Positions 36,476-46,075 are shown, counted from the stretch's first letter. The stretch: 64,000 nt of DNA from Martinezella lusitana (GCF_016901135.1 NZ_JAFEVL010000024.1:1-64000), one strand, 5' to 3'. Notes: generated by a model not told the origin, from the letters alone. Translations and numbers: made by a program.

Positions 36476-37690
36476 ATGCAGACAGGAAGTGTGACGACGC
36501 CCTTTGGGCGGCGGCCGATGACGCTTGCTCTCGTGAGGCGGCAGGTTGCTACAAGCGAGATCAAGGCGGGCAAATCAGTCGAGAAGTGGAAGGTCTTCCG
36601 GGATGCTTCCGAGGCCAGGGAAGCACTCGGCCTGCAGTCGAACAGCCTTGCTGTTCTTGACGCCCTAATGAGTTTCTATCCGGAGAACGAATTGCGCCAG
36701 GAAGCACAATTGGTGGTGTTCCCCTCGAATGCACAGCTGATCCTTCGTACCCACGGTATGGCCGGGGCGACACTTCGCCGCCATCTTGCATTGCTCGTAG
36801 AGTCCGGGCTGATCGTTCGGAAGGACAGCGCGAACGGCAAACGCTACGCTCGCAAGAATACCGCCGGCGAAATCGAGAATGCCTTTGGCTTCGATCTCTC
36901 GCCAATCCTCGCCCGATCCGAAGAATTGGCGCTCGTCGCGCAAAAAGTCGTCGCTGCACGGTCCGCATTCAGGCGGGCCAAGGAGAACCTGACGATCTGC
37001 CGACGTGACGTTCGCAAGCTGATTTCCGCAGCAATGGAGGAGGGCGCCGAGGGCGACTGGGCGGCCATCGAAGCGATCTATGTCGAACTTGCGAGCCGCA
37101 TACCACGCTCCCCGACTATGACAGACATCACGAACATTCTCGACGAGATGGAACTGCTCCGCGAAGAGGTCATTAATCGATTGGATAGTCAGGAAAATTC
37201 ACAATTTAATAGCAGCAATGCTGCTCATATTGAGCAGCACATACAGAATTCAAATCCCGAATCCTTCAATGAACTTGAACCTAGCTCCGAAAAAGAGCAG
37301 GGCGCAAAGCCGGGCAAACCCGACAAGCCAAAGGTCGAACCGATGAAGGCTTTCCCTCTTGGTGTGGTGTTGAAGGCCTGTCAGCAGATGGTTGACTATG
37401 GACCGGGCGGCGCGGTCGGAAGCTGGCGCGACCTCATGTCGGCCGCGGTGGTGGTGAGATCGATGCTGGGGATCAGCCCAACAGCTTACCAAGATGCGTG
37501 CCAGGTCATGGGGCCGGAAAACGCCGCGGTGGCGGTCGGCTGCATACTTGAGCGCGCAAATCTGATCAATACCCCAGGTGGGTACTTACGGGATCTGACG
37601 CGGCGCGCTGAGCGCGGTGAGTTTTCTCTCGGTCCGGTGATAATGGCGCTGCTCCGCAACAATGGGGGCAGCCTCCTTCGAGCCGTGTAA
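36476..37690 (+). CDS. repC: Replication initiator RepC
   Basis: The 404-residue protein begins MQTGSVTTPFGRRPMTLA and has RepC segments such as RDASEAREALGLQSNSLAVL, then SFYPENEL, and RTHGMAGATLRRHLALLVES in the N-terminal winged-helix region. RepC initiates replication at an origin within its own gene. The 154-base spacer from repB contains the antisense RNA locus. It completes the operon repA-repB-repC. Confidence 0.97.
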   Translation: MQTGSVTTPFGRRPMTLALVRRQVATSEIKAGKSVEKWKVFRDASEAREALGLQSNSLAVLDALMSFYPENELRQEAQLVVFPSNAQLILRTHGMAGATLRRHLALLVESGLIVRKDSANGKRYARKNTAGEIENAFGFDLSPILARSEELALVAQKVVAARSAFRRAKENLTICRRDVRKLISAAMEEGAEGDWAAIEAIYVELASRIPRSPTMTDITNILDEMELLREEVINRLDSQENSQFNSSNAAHIEQHIQNSNPESFNELEPSSEKEQGAKPGKPDKPKVEPMKAFPLGVVLKACQQMVDYGPGGAVGSWRDLMSAAVVVRSMLGISPTAYQDACQVMGPENAAVAVGCILERANLINTPGGYLRDLTRRAERGEFSLGPVIMALLRNNGGSLLRAV

Positions 37691-37696
37691 TCGGCC

Positions 37697-37712
37697 GTTA
37701 GTTGCGACTAAC
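37697..37712. promoter_or_regulatory. parS-like palindrome 1
   Basis: GTTAGTTGCGACTAAC is a 16-bp dyad seven bases after the repC stop. It follows the general GTTN(10)AAC layout with central GC described for RepB-binding parS sites, with two symmetric differences from the published consensus as I recall it. Confidence 0.6.
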
Positions 37713-38026
37713 CGGGCTAAGCGGCTCAAATGATAGGTGTTTCCGGATTGCTTGGCGTTTCCGTCGCCGTTCCGGGCGATTTCGCGGTTTGGCAAAGTTC
37801 GTTGTACTGCAATACCGGCATCGCGATATTGGAGCCCGGAGGACGGAATGTATAGTGCTGGGATGTAGAGTAGCAGGTGCAGATGCGTGGGTAAATTCGA
37901 CCCTACCAGCGTCTCAAATACAAACTGGTCAGAGTTTCAGTTCACAGATGATCGGGTGCAAGACAGGTGCATGCGTTGGTTCGCTCGAATTGCTCGACAG
38001 GCATCGCTGACGCGATGCTCATGGTC

Positions 38027-38042
38027 GTTAGTCGTGACTAAC
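38027..38042. promoter_or_regulatory. parS-like palindrome 2
   Basis: GTTAGTCGTGACTAAC repeats the first site with the same outer arms, 330 bases downstream. Recurrence of the same 6-bp arms and spacing supports a specific protein-binding role. Confidence 0.6.
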
Positions 38043-38588
38043 CGCCTCAAGTTACTGAAATCATACCTTTTTCGAAGGTATTGACCAACGGTCTTTGTTG
38101 CCGCCAGTTTCTTCGAGTTCAGCAGCGCGCCGGCAACGAGTTCCTGGGCTTTCGAGAGATCCTTGGATCCCCGGCTGCTGCGTACTCCTGAGTTGCGTCG
38201 GATACCGGCTCAAGATCATCGGGTTCATAACGCGATGATGCTGCGTGTTCACGAACGCATCGCAGGACCGGCTAGCGGGCGCGGATCGACCCTACGCGCC
38301 GCCAGTGGGTCGTTCCTCACGGTCTTGAGAACGCATGATCTAAGCTGCTCGCCCGGCGAGACAGGGGGAAGAAGAGTGGCGAGTGCCGTGCGGCGAAACC
38401 CCAGGCTTCAATCTCGGCTGACCCCCGTTTGCCAGGCGGCCTAACGTTAGTCAGCCAGCCCACAGCGGCGCGGGAGGCAACCGCGCCAGTTCATCATAGG
38501 GGCTGCTATACCGTGTGATTTTGTTGGAAATAGAATCTTTCGATAAATGCAAAACGACACTTTGGAGCATAGGCTTACCGTCGGCCGC

Positions 38589-39989
38589 CTAGGCCATGCT
38601 GCGTTCGCAGGTGACTGAGAAACGACTTAAGCGTTCATCGTCGACGACTCGCGTACGAATACCCCGCAGTTCCACCGCGCCGAGCGTTTCTCTCAGGCGA
38701 GAGACGCGGTTTCGGGCTTCGAGGGTCGTAGCAAGCGCGAACCGCAATCCTCGGAACCCAAGGATGTCTGGATGAAAATTGTTCGCCGAGCCATGATGCG
38801 GCAATGTAATGATCGCAATCCGGTCATCAAAGCCTTCGAAAAATGTCCGCCATGGCTTTCGCCATTTATCTTGGCGAAGCGCGGCGTCGCCCGTGCCCAA
38901 CCAGCCGATGCCATCAGCTGACCAGAAGAAGCTACCGTAGGGTGGTTCTTCGAGCGAGGAGCGCCATTGCCGGGACGGCTCTGTGTGGCTTGAACTTGCG
39001 ACGGCCCGTTGAGATAACGGCCCAGAGTAAAGTGACATCGAAATCGCATTGTGTCCTCCAGCGAAATGCCGGTTGTAGATTTCGACCAGCCGCCTCGCAC
39101 TTTCGATAGACCGTAGGTGCTGAAGCAGCGATTTAGAGAGCTTTGTCTCTTCATTTCCCCGGAAGCCAAGCGCCTTCTTGATATCCCTAAGAAACCGCTT
39201 TCGGGCCGGATCGTCGACCGGATGGACATAGGGCAGGAGAATCCAATCGCCCCTGCGCCATGCGTCACCTGTAAAGGCTTGCCACTCCAGTTGGAGATAC
39301 GAACCGGATGCAGCCACAAACGCCCCGCTTTGCGTCTGTCGTGCTGTCGGATCCGCAGGAGTGAGCTTTTCAGCGATCGGCCCGTGTGGCGCACGCATGT
39401 AAGTCGCCAGTCTGTTTGCCGAAAAGCCTTTGGACGGAGCGTCATCAAGTCGTATTCGGCGTCCAGCGGACGGATCGTCAATCGGACTGTCGGGTTCTGC
39501 GCCACGGGCCGGAGGGATATCGTCGGGCCTGCCCGGCTGAAGGAAGATGACTCGCTCCGCGCCTCTCCCGAGCCACCAGTCTACAGGGTTCTCAAAGTAG
39601 TCGAGTGAAGATCGGGAGGCCGCACCGAGCTCGAAATCGGAGAGAATGAAAAGCAGGCGCTCTACGACGTCCAGATAGGGAAGAATGACCGTCTTCGCTG
39701 GCGCCATTGCCTGCAGACGATCGATGCCGTTGATGTGGTCGGCATGAAGATGCGAAACAAAAAGCACGTCCGTCTTTCCGTCGGATGCCGCACGGTAGAG
39801 CGACAGTTCACTGTTGAAGGCGTCGCTTCGTTCCGAGCCGCAATCATAGACATAGGAAAAGCTTGTGACGGGGCGCTCATTGGCCGAGCGTACGCCGTCG
39901 GGCGGCCCCTCGACCGTCGAGATCAAGCCGGAGTGAAAACCGCCATGGCCGACCGGGTGCTGGGTACGTGTGATTTTTGCGTGTTGCAT
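38589..39989 (-). CDS. Metallo-beta-lactamase-fold hydrolase
   Basis: The 466-residue protein has the metal-binding HLHADHINGI motif near residue 80 and a distal LPHHGSANNF motif, as in ComEC-type and other MBL-fold enzymes. No signal peptide or membrane segment is seen, so it is probably cytosolic. Substrate unknown. It follows the ProQ/FinO gene by 90 bases on the same strand, so an operon is likely. Confidence 0.8.
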   Translation of the reverse strand: MQHAKITRTQHPVGHGGFHSGLISTVEGPPDGVRSANERPVTSFSYVYDCGSERSDAFNSELSLYRAASDGKTDVLFVSHLHADHINGIDRLQAMAPAKTVILPYLDVVERLLFILSDFELGAASRSSLDYFENPVDWWLGRGAERVIFLQPGRPDDIPPARGAEPDSPIDDPSAGRRIRLDDAPSKGFSANRLATYMRAPHGPIAEKLTPADPTARQTQSGAFVAASGSYLQLEWQAFTGDAWRRGDWILLPYVHPVDDPARKRFLRDIKKALGFRGNEETKLSKSLLQHLRSIESARRLVEIYNRHFAGGHNAISMSLYSGPLSQRAVASSSHTEPSRQWRSSLEEPPYGSFFWSADGIGWLGTGDAALRQDKWRKPWRTFFEGFDDRIAIITLPHHGSANNFHPDILGFRGLRFALATTLEARNRVSRLRETLGAVELRGIRTRVVDDERLSRFSVTCERSMA

Positions 39990-40079
39990 CTGCGTCCGGA
40001 TTTTTCAGGGGTAAGGGTCCTCGTTGGAAGTCGAGGATCTCTCGTTCGAGAATCGATTGGGGCGGCGTTCGACTTCGGC

Positions 40080-40580
40080 TCAAGACATGGTGGATGACGT
40101 GTGTTGCATTTTTCCGCGGCCGAGGAGGCTGGCGCGGATCTGCTCTGATTTTGTCGCGCCCGGCGTCGGGGAAGGGGAGGGTGAAGAGGGCTCTGAGTTT
40201 CGCTCACCGCCGGCTGCCTTTTGCTTCAGCCTAAGAAAGCGGTTCTGAGCCGTCATGCGATCACCCTCACTCAGCGCTTCCAGCGGCCTACCGTCCAGAT
40301 CATGGCGAACGGAATCGGGCTGGGCGCTTGCGAAATAATAACGCTTCGAGTGGACAAAGGCAGCAACCGCGCGGCGCAACGTCGTCATGCCAACACCAGG
40401 TTTCAAGAGCGGGCGAATTTCCTCAAAGAGTCCGATAGCAAACGGTCGGATAAGATCACCCGGCCTTGCCGGTAAGATCCTGACCGGACGAGCAAGCAAC
40501 GCGTTTATAGCGTCTGCTTTCTGGATCTCGATCTGCGAAGCTACGATCGGGCCGCGGCTGACTGTCCAATTTTTTGTCAT
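40080..40580 (-). CDS. ProQ/FinO-family RNA chaperone
   Basis: The 166-residue protein has a FinO/ProQ domain at about residues 40-125 with RPFAIGLFEEIRPLLKPG, then LRRAVAAFVHSKRYYFAS and VRHDLDGRPLEALSEGDR. A disordered basic tail follows, with a Ser-Pro-rich stretch. This family binds intrinsic-terminator-like RNA hairpins and promotes sense-antisense pairing. ATG 40580 gives the natural N-terminus. Located 2.4 kb from repC, it may act on a plasmid RNA. Confidence 0.85.
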   Translation of the reverse strand: MTKNWTVSRGPIVASQIEIQKADAINALLARPVRILPARPGDLIRPFAIGLFEEIRPLLKPGVGMTTLRRAVAAFVHSKRYYFASAQPDSVRHDLDGRPLEALSEGDRMTAQNRFLRLKQKAAGGERNSEPSSPSPSPTPGATKSEQIRASLLGRGKMQHTSSTMS

Positions 40581-40791
40581 ACGTTCCAACCCATCTTCTC
40601 TTCCCTGCAAGGCTGGGACCTGCGTCGTCTAAGCTATTCTTGTTGCAGAAGTGCATATTGTGGAAGTCGATCTCAAGGCCCCAACGGTGCTCCATCCTTC
40701 TATTTGGTACAAAACAGTCTGGGCAGGGACGCTATTTACATACTCGCCTGCGCGAGTGGCGCTCTCTGGCAGAATCCTCTATATTGCAAAC

Positions 40792-41085
40792 ATGAGCGAC
40801 GAACAGACCATATCGAACTCCACCAAGTCGGCCGTTGAAAAGGTCCTCCGTGACCGGCTTGGCCAGGCAGGGTTTTCTGGCGCCGACATTCGGGCCGATC
40901 GAGACAGCGATGGCGATCCGATCCTGCTGGTCGACGTGAAGTATGCTTATTCGGACAAGCCGATCAATTCGAAACTCACTTACGGTCTTTCCACCGAGGT
41001 GCGAAAAGCTTTGAGCGCCCTTGGCGAGACGCGGTTTCCGCATATTCGGCATCATTTCGACGAACAGCAGAAGATCGCAAGCTAA
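40792..41085 (+). CDS. Small unknown protein paired with a HEPN-like gene
   Basis: The 97-residue protein (MSDEQTISNSTKSAVEKVL start) has an acidic DRDSDGDPILLVDVKY strand region and a C-terminal RFPHIRHHFDEQQ. It is not recognised as a nucleotidyltransferase. The next gene starts immediately after its stop, so the two are co-translated and may be an antitoxin-toxin pair. Confidence 0.65.
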   Translation: MSDEQTISNSTKSAVEKVLRDRLGQAGFSGADIRADRDSDGDPILLVDVKYAYSDKPINSKLTYGLSTEVRKALSALGETRFPHIRHHFDEQQKIAS

Positions 41086-41547
41086 GTGTCGAATGATTTA
41101 ATCGCCACCGCTCGGCGGCTTGCCAAGGCCAGCCCGAAGCGTCCACGCCAGTCCGACCTCAAACGTGGTGTCAGTACAGCTTACTATGCGCTGTTTCATG
41201 CGCTGGCTCGCGATTGTGCCGATCTTCTGGTGGGGACAGGCGATACGCGCAGTGAGCCGGCATGGACGCAAGTCTATCGGACTCTCGAGCATGGTGTCGC
41301 GAAAAATTCCTGCAAAGCAGCGGCAAGCCGCGGCTTTCCGGGTAGTATCGTCTCATTCGCCGATACGTTTGTCATCCTGCAGGAAGAACGTCACCGCGCC
41401 GATTACGACCCGCTTGCGCGTTATGTCCGGGCCGAGGTCCTCGTTCTGATCGACAACTGTGAGCAGGCAATCAGAGATCTTGCATCGGCGCCGCGATCGG
41501 ATCGCAAGGCGTTCGCGGTATGGGTTCTGCTCCAGAAAAAAAGATAA
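41086..41547 (+). CDS. HEPN-like helical protein
   Basis: The 153-residue protein starts at GTG 41086 directly after the upstream TAA. It has the RGVSTAYYALFHALARDCAD segment typical of UPF0332/HEPN-type helical bundles and a later EERHRADYDPLARY helix. HEPN proteins are often RNases or partners in toxin-antitoxin and defence pairs. The canonical Rx4-6H RNase motif is not clearly present, so nuclease activity is unsure. Confidence 0.7.
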   Translation: MSNDLIATARRLAKASPKRPRQSDLKRGVSTAYYALFHALARDCADLLVGTGDTRSEPAWTQVYRTLEHGVAKNSCKAAASRGFPGSIVSFADTFVILQEERHRADYDPLARYVRAEVLVLIDNCEQAIRDLASAPRSDRKAFAVWVLLQKKR

Positions 41548-41828
41548 GGCCCTCTCCTAGAGTTAGCCGCAGAACAAATCAAGAACACAAATAGTTTTCG
41601 AACATGAGCTCTGTGTGCAACGCTCAAGCCTGGCTGCCCCAGTCGTCACCCGAAGGGCCCAATCCCTGACCCAGTATTGCCGGCTCCTGGGCGCAGGGGA
41701 AGGGTCGCCTGCCGAAGAGACGGTGGGACATGGTGGGAAGGCGATAGAGGGAGAGGAGGGAAGGGGATTTGTGGCGGGATAGGAGGCTGGAGAGAGGTTC
41801 CGGCCGGTCCGCCACGGAGAAAACCGAC

Positions 41829-43958
41829 ATGGCACAAGCCATCCAGAAAATCACCCTCAGTGCAGCCCGGGATATTCCCTTCAATAAGCTGGTGCTCAGC
41901 CAGCAGAACGTCCGCAAGATCAAGGCAGGCGTCTCGATCGAAGACCTGGCGGAAGACATCGCCCATCGCGGTCTGCTCACCAGCCTCAACGTCCGCCCCG
42001 AACTCGATGGCGATGGCAACGAGACCGGCGTCTACCGCATCCCGGCTGGCGGGCGCCGTTATCGCGCCCTCGAACGCCTCGTCGCGCAGAAGCGGTTGGC
42101 CAAAACCGCCGGTGTTCCCTGCATCGTCAGCAAAGGTGAAACCCTCGAAGTCGAGGACTCGCTCGCCGAAAACGTCCAGCGCGTCAGTCTGCACCCGCTC
42201 GATCAGTTCCGCGCCTTTCAGACCTTGCGGGAGCAGGGGCTTGGCGAGGAGGAGATCGCCGCGCGCTTCTTCGTTTCGGTCGCGACCGTCAGGCAGCGGC
42301 TTCGTCTGGCGTCCGTCTCCCCGCGGCTTCTCGACCTCTATGCCGAGGACGAGATGACGCTGGAGCAGATCATGGCGTTCTCGATCACCAACGACCACGT
42401 CCGCCAGGAGCAGGTCTGGGATACGGTCTCCCGTTCGCATAGTCGCGAGCCCTATTACATCCGCCGGCTGTTGACCGAAACCGCAATCCGCGCCAGCGAC
42501 CGCCGCGCCGTCTATGTCGGCATCGAAGCCTACGAGGCCGCAGGCGGTGTGACGATGCGCGATCTCTTCGACCAGGATCAGGGCGGCTGGCTGCAGGATC
42601 CGGCGCTGCTCGAGCAGCTCGTGATGGAAAAGCTGAAAGCTGACGCCGAGGCAATTCGGATAAGCGAAGGCTGGAAATGGGTCGAAGCCGCCTTCGACTT
42701 CCCCTACGGCCACACGTCCGGCCTGCGCCGCGTCTACGGCGAGCAGGCTGAAATGACTGAAGATGAACTGGCCCGCTATGACGCCACCCGTGCCGAATAC
42801 GACAAGCTCGACGCAGAATATGCGGAGGCAGATGAGTACTCGGAAGCGACCGAACAGAAACTGGAGGAGCTTGGTGCCGAGCTCGACCGGCTCAACGACC
42901 GTCCGTACGTGTTTGATCCACAGGAGGTCGCCCGCGGCGGTGTCTTCGTGTCGATCGGCGCCAGCGGCGAGCCCAAGATCGAGCGAGGCTTCGTGCGGGC
43001 CGAGGATGAACCAAAGGATGAGACCGATCCCTCGGCTGATACCGGCGACGATGGTGCCGATCATGGCAGTGATCTTCCGGCAACCCGGGCGGCCGGCGGC
43101 GAGGGCACGCAACCGGATGACGAGGACGAAACGATCAAGCCGCTTCCCGACCGCCTCGTTCTCGATCTCACGGCAGCTCGGACAATCGCTTTGCGCAACG
43201 CGTTGGCAAACAATCCTGTCATCGCCTTTGTCGCAGTGCTGCATGCCTTCGTCCTGAAGACCTTCTACGTTTACGGTTCGGATTCGTGCCTGGAGGTGAC
43301 GCTGCAGAGCGCTCGCTTCAGCCAGACGCCCGGTCTCGGCGAAACGGTCTGGGCGAAGGAGATCGATCAAAGGCAGGAAGGCTGGGGCCAGGATTTGCCC
43401 AAGGACCCGAACGATCTCTGGGATTTCCTGATCAAGCTCGACGAGGTCAGCCGCCAGGCCCTGTTTGCGCATTGCGCCGCGTTGTCGGTCAACGCGGTGA
43501 TCGAACCCTGGAACAAGCGGACCCGGGCGATCGCCCACGCCGAGCAACTGGCCCGCTCCATCGGTTTCGACATGGTGGAAGCCGGTTGGACGTCGACCGC
43601 CGACAATTATCTCGGCCGTGTCACAAAAGCGCACATCCTGCAGGCGGTTCGTGAGGCAAAGGGGGACCAGGGGGCGGAGCTGATCGGCCATCTCAAGAAA
43701 ACCGACATGGCCCGCGAGGCCGAGCGGCTGATGACAGGCTGCGGCTGGTTGCCTGAACCCCTTCGCATGACGATCGGGGAAGGCACGATCGAAAGCGACG
43801 CTGTCGCAGATAGTGCCGTCCAGCCCGATGAGGTTGAGCCTGTATTCGGAGCTTCAGACCTGCCGGCCTTCCTGCTCGACGAGCCGGAAACGTCGAGCGA
43901 TGGCGACGGCGATATGGAAAGTGGGATCGACGGCGAGCATCTCGCTGCCGCCGAATAG
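41829..43958 (+). CDS. Large plasmid ParB/Spo0J-domain protein
   Basis: The 709-residue protein has an N-terminal ParB domain: LVLSQQNVRKIKAGVSIEDL, then PAGGRRYRALERL and EVEDSLAENVQRVSLHPLDQ. A KorB-type helix-turn-helix follows (EEEIAARFFVSVATVRQRLR) and then a long C-terminal region with an acidic coiled-coil stretch at about 315-385. No ParA is adjacent and RepB already serves partition, so a transcriptional or nuclease-like role is more likely. It heads a conserved plasmid backbone cassette. ATG 41829 gives the natural N-terminus. Confidence 0.88.
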   Translation: MAQAIQKITLSAARDIPFNKLVLSQQNVRKIKAGVSIEDLAEDIAHRGLLTSLNVRPELDGDGNETGVYRIPAGGRRYRALERLVAQKRLAKTAGVPCIVSKGETLEVEDSLAENVQRVSLHPLDQFRAFQTLREQGLGEEEIAARFFVSVATVRQRLRLASVSPRLLDLYAEDEMTLEQIMAFSITNDHVRQEQVWDTVSRSHSREPYYIRRLLTETAIRASDRRAVYVGIEAYEAAGGVTMRDLFDQDQGGWLQDPALLEQLVMEKLKADAEAIRISEGWKWVEAAFDFPYGHTSGLRRVYGEQAEMTEDELARYDATRAEYDKLDAEYAEADEYSEATEQKLEELGAELDRLNDRPYVFDPQEVARGGVFVSIGASGEPKIERGFVRAEDEPKDETDPSADTGDDGADHGSDLPATRAAGGEGTQPDDEDETIKPLPDRLVLDLTAARTIALRNALANNPVIAFVAVLHAFVLKTFYVYGSDSCLEVTLQSARFSQTPGLGETVWAKEIDQRQEGWGQDLPKDPNDLWDFLIKLDEVSRQALFAHCAALSVNAVIEPWNKRTRAIAHAEQLARSIGFDMVEAGWTSTADNYLGRVTKAHILQAVREAKGDQGAELIGHLKKTDMAREAERLMTGCGWLPEPLRMTIGEGTIESDAVADSAVQPDEVEPVFGASDLPAFLLDEPETSSDGDGDMESGIDGEHLAAAE

Positions 43959-44020
43959 GTTCACGAGCGTCACATCAGCCTGACCCGATCGCATTTGCGG
44001 TTGGGTCTTCTTTCCCAACA

Positions 44021-44050
44021 GCCCGGCCATCGCGCCGGGCTTTTCCTTTT
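44021..44050 (+). terminator. Hairpin with T tract upstream of the 218-aa gene
   Basis: GCCCGGC pairs with GCCGGGC and is followed by TTTTCCTTTT, only a few bases before the AGGAGG of the next gene. It can terminate the ParB-like transcript or act as an attenuator in the next gene's leader. Confidence 0.65.
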
Positions 44051-44062
44051 CAGGAGGCACCT

Positions 44063-44719
44063 ATGCCTGACTTCACCATCGAAACCACCTATCGCCTGCC
44101 GGTCTTCCGGCGTCGCACCTATGAAGCCGGCACGCTGGACGAGGCGTGCCGTGCTGCCATCGAAGATGACAGTTGGGATATCGCCGAGAAGGACTTCGAT
44201 TCCTCGGGCGCAATTCATATCACCGGCATCTGGGACGGCGCACATGCGGCCTATGCGGGTCCGCCGATCCAGATCCCCCAGCAATTCGATGAACCTGTCC
44301 AACGCCGGGCGCGTCATTTCGAGATCCTGCTCGGACTGCTGAAGATCCTGTTCGATGACGTCCGTGCTGCCCGGCCACCGTCGCTCGATTGGCTCGACCG
44401 ATCTGCCTGGGCGATTGCCCGAGGAGAAGCCATTCTCGCCGGAGACCCGGATCCTGAAGAGCCGGTCGACCCACCCAGGACCGGTCATGTGCTCGCCAAG
44501 CTGCAGGAGGATCAGGTCCGCCATGCGGTCGCCGCCGTGCTGGAGATCGACCGAAGTTTCGACCCTCTCACCCCGGAGGCGGTCACTGATGACGACATCC
44601 ACGCGGCGTGCATCACCGCAGTTACGGCATTCGACGTCTCGGATGTCGTTGGCAGCGCCGAGTTCCAGGCGGCGCTCTTGGCAATCCGGTCGGCACGCCG
44701 CCGACTGGCTTCCGATTGA
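44063..44719 (+). CDS. Hypothetical plasmid protein, 218 aa
   Basis: Not recognised. It begins MPDFTIETTYRLPVFRRRTY and ends with a helical region (SAEFQAALLAIRSARRRLAS). A clear AGGAGG precedes the ATG. It sits between the ParB-like and DUF932 genes, each preceded by a GC-rich hairpin leader, which implies a conserved backbone gene. Confidence 0.7.
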   Translation: MPDFTIETTYRLPVFRRRTYEAGTLDEACRAAIEDDSWDIAEKDFDSSGAIHITGIWDGAHAAYAGPPIQIPQQFDEPVQRRARHFEILLGLLKILFDDVRAARPPSLDWLDRSAWAIARGEAILAGDPDPEEPVDPPRTGHVLAKLQEDQVRHAVAAVLEIDRSFDPLTPEAVTDDDIHAACITAVTAFDVSDVVGSAEFQAALLAIRSARRRLASD

Positions 44720-44752
44720 TCCTTCCTATTCCTCAAACATCACTCAACCTCG

Positions 44753-44782
44753 CCCGGCCGCCGTGCCGGGTTTCTGCTTTTA
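44753..44782 (+). terminator. Leader hairpin before the DUF932 gene
   Basis: CCCGGC pairs with GCCGGG and is followed by a TTTCTGCTTTT stretch and then AAGGAGA, 12 bases before the DUF932 ATG. Same layout as at 44021. Confidence 0.5.
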
Positions 44783-44794
44783 AGGAGACAGCTT

Positions 44795-45985
44795 ATGACC
44801 ACTCTCACCTCCAACAACCCGTCCGCCCGTTCCGCCTTCAAGGTCGATATCACACGCGGCGAGCGGATCGGCCGCGTTTCGTCGGAATGGTTTTCCCGTC
44901 CTGACGATGAACGCTTCCTGTCGCTGAGCGATCTCTACGACACCGTCCGGTCCCGCGCCGAGCGCGCCCATGCCCGAACGATCGAAAGCGCTGCGATCCG
45001 GGTCGAGGCAACGCGCGACAATGCGGAGCGGCTTGAGCTTGTTGTCCCAGGTCAGCGCCAAGCGATCGCACCGACCCACTGGAGCTACGGGCAGCTTTGC
45101 AGCCTGGTTGGCGCTCCCGCCACCTATATGCGGCAACTGCCGGCGCCGCTTGCTGCCATCAACCTGCAGCATGGCCTGCTCAACCATCGTGCCGAGCTCG
45201 TCAAGACGCTTGAGATGGATGACGGCCGGCTGGAACTGCGGGCAGTGACCGGACCGGAATACGGTCGGATCTGGGATCATGAACTGGTCTCGTCGGTCAT
45301 GAAGATCGCCGGCAATGGAACCGGCGACACGATGTGGAAAGTACCAGGTGTTCTCGACTGGGCGACGATGACCCACAATCCCTTCGTCGACATCACCAAG
45401 GACACGACGACGCTTTATGCCAGCGACCGGGACGTTTTCCTGTTCCTGGTCGACGACACCCATCCGATCGAAGCCGGACGGCTGCCGAACGGTGGGCCCG
45501 ATCTTTACTTCCGCGGCTTCTACGCCTGGAACTCGGAGGTTGGATCGAAGACGCTCGGTATAGCCTCCTTCTATCTGCGAGCGGTCTGCGCCAACCGCAA
45601 TCTCTGGGGTACGGAGAATTTCGAGGAGATCACCATCCGCCATTCGAAGTTCGCCGCCCAGCGCTTTGCGCATGAGGCAGCACCCGCGCTGACCAGCTTT
45701 GCCAATTCGTCGCCGGCCCCTTTCATCGCCGGCATCAAGGCGGCACGGGAGCGGATCGTCGCGCGCAAGGAGGACGACCGCGAAACCTTCCTGCGCCGGC
45801 GCGGATTCTCAAAAAGTGAGACCGGCAAGGTGATCGAGATGGTGCTGTCGGAGGAGGGGCGGCCGCCGGAGTCGGTCTTCGATTTCGTGCAGGGCATCAC
45901 CGCGCTGGCGCGCACCAAGACCAATCAGGACACGCGTCTGGAACTCGAAGGCAAAGCGAAAAAGCTGCTGGAGAGTGCCTCCTGA
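44795..45985 (+). CDS. DUF932 phage/plasmid-like protein
   Basis: The 396-residue protein has DUF932 segments including WSYGQLCSLVGAPATYMRQL, DVFLFLVDDTHPIEAGR and ASFYLRAVCANRNLWGTENF. The family occurs on phages and plasmids and its function is not established. An AAGGAGA site precedes the ATG. Confidence 0.85.
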   Translation: MTTLTSNNPSARSAFKVDITRGERIGRVSSEWFSRPDDERFLSLSDLYDTVRSRAERAHARTIESAAIRVEATRDNAERLELVVPGQRQAIAPTHWSYGQLCSLVGAPATYMRQLPAPLAAINLQHGLLNHRAELVKTLEMDDGRLELRAVTGPEYGRIWDHELVSSVMKIAGNGTGDTMWKVPGVLDWATMTHNPFVDITKDTTTLYASDRDVFLFLVDDTHPIEAGRLPNGGPDLYFRGFYAWNSEVGSKTLGIASFYLRAVCANRNLWGTENFEEITIRHSKFAAQRFAHEAAPALTSFANSSPAPFIAGIKAARERIVARKEDDRETFLRRRGFSKSETGKVIEMVLSEEGRPPESVFDFVQGITALARTKTNQDTRLELEGKAKKLLESAS

Positions 45986-46033
45986 CGCGCCTCGAGACAG
46001 ATCAAACTAGCCTCAACATCAACATCACCATCA

Positions 46034-46052
46034 GCCCGGCCCCGTGTCGGGC
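46034..46052 (+). other. Leader hairpin before the 84-aa gene
   Basis: GCCCG pairs with CGGGC (GCCCGGCCCCGTGTCGGGC) 24 bases upstream of the next ATG. It matches the hairpin layout of neighbouring leaders but the T run is weak. Confidence 0.45.
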
Positions 46053-46075
46053 ATTTCCGTTCATGGAGCACTGCA

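Larger units (their letters stand above)
37691..38588. other. Gene-free region beyond repC with parS-like palindromes
   Basis: About 900 bases without a convincing gene. It holds two GTTAGT...ACTAAC palindromes, a perfect 7-bp hairpin GCATCGC/GCGATGC at 38001-38018 immediately before the second one, and a CTAACGTTAG palindrome at 38441-38450. It is a good candidate for the centromere region of the plasmid. Confidence 0.55.

Noticed and set aside
38163..38444. A 93-codon plus-strand frame beyond repC
   Set aside because: Arginine- and proline-rich with no recognisable structure; likely chance frame in a GC-rich non-coding region.
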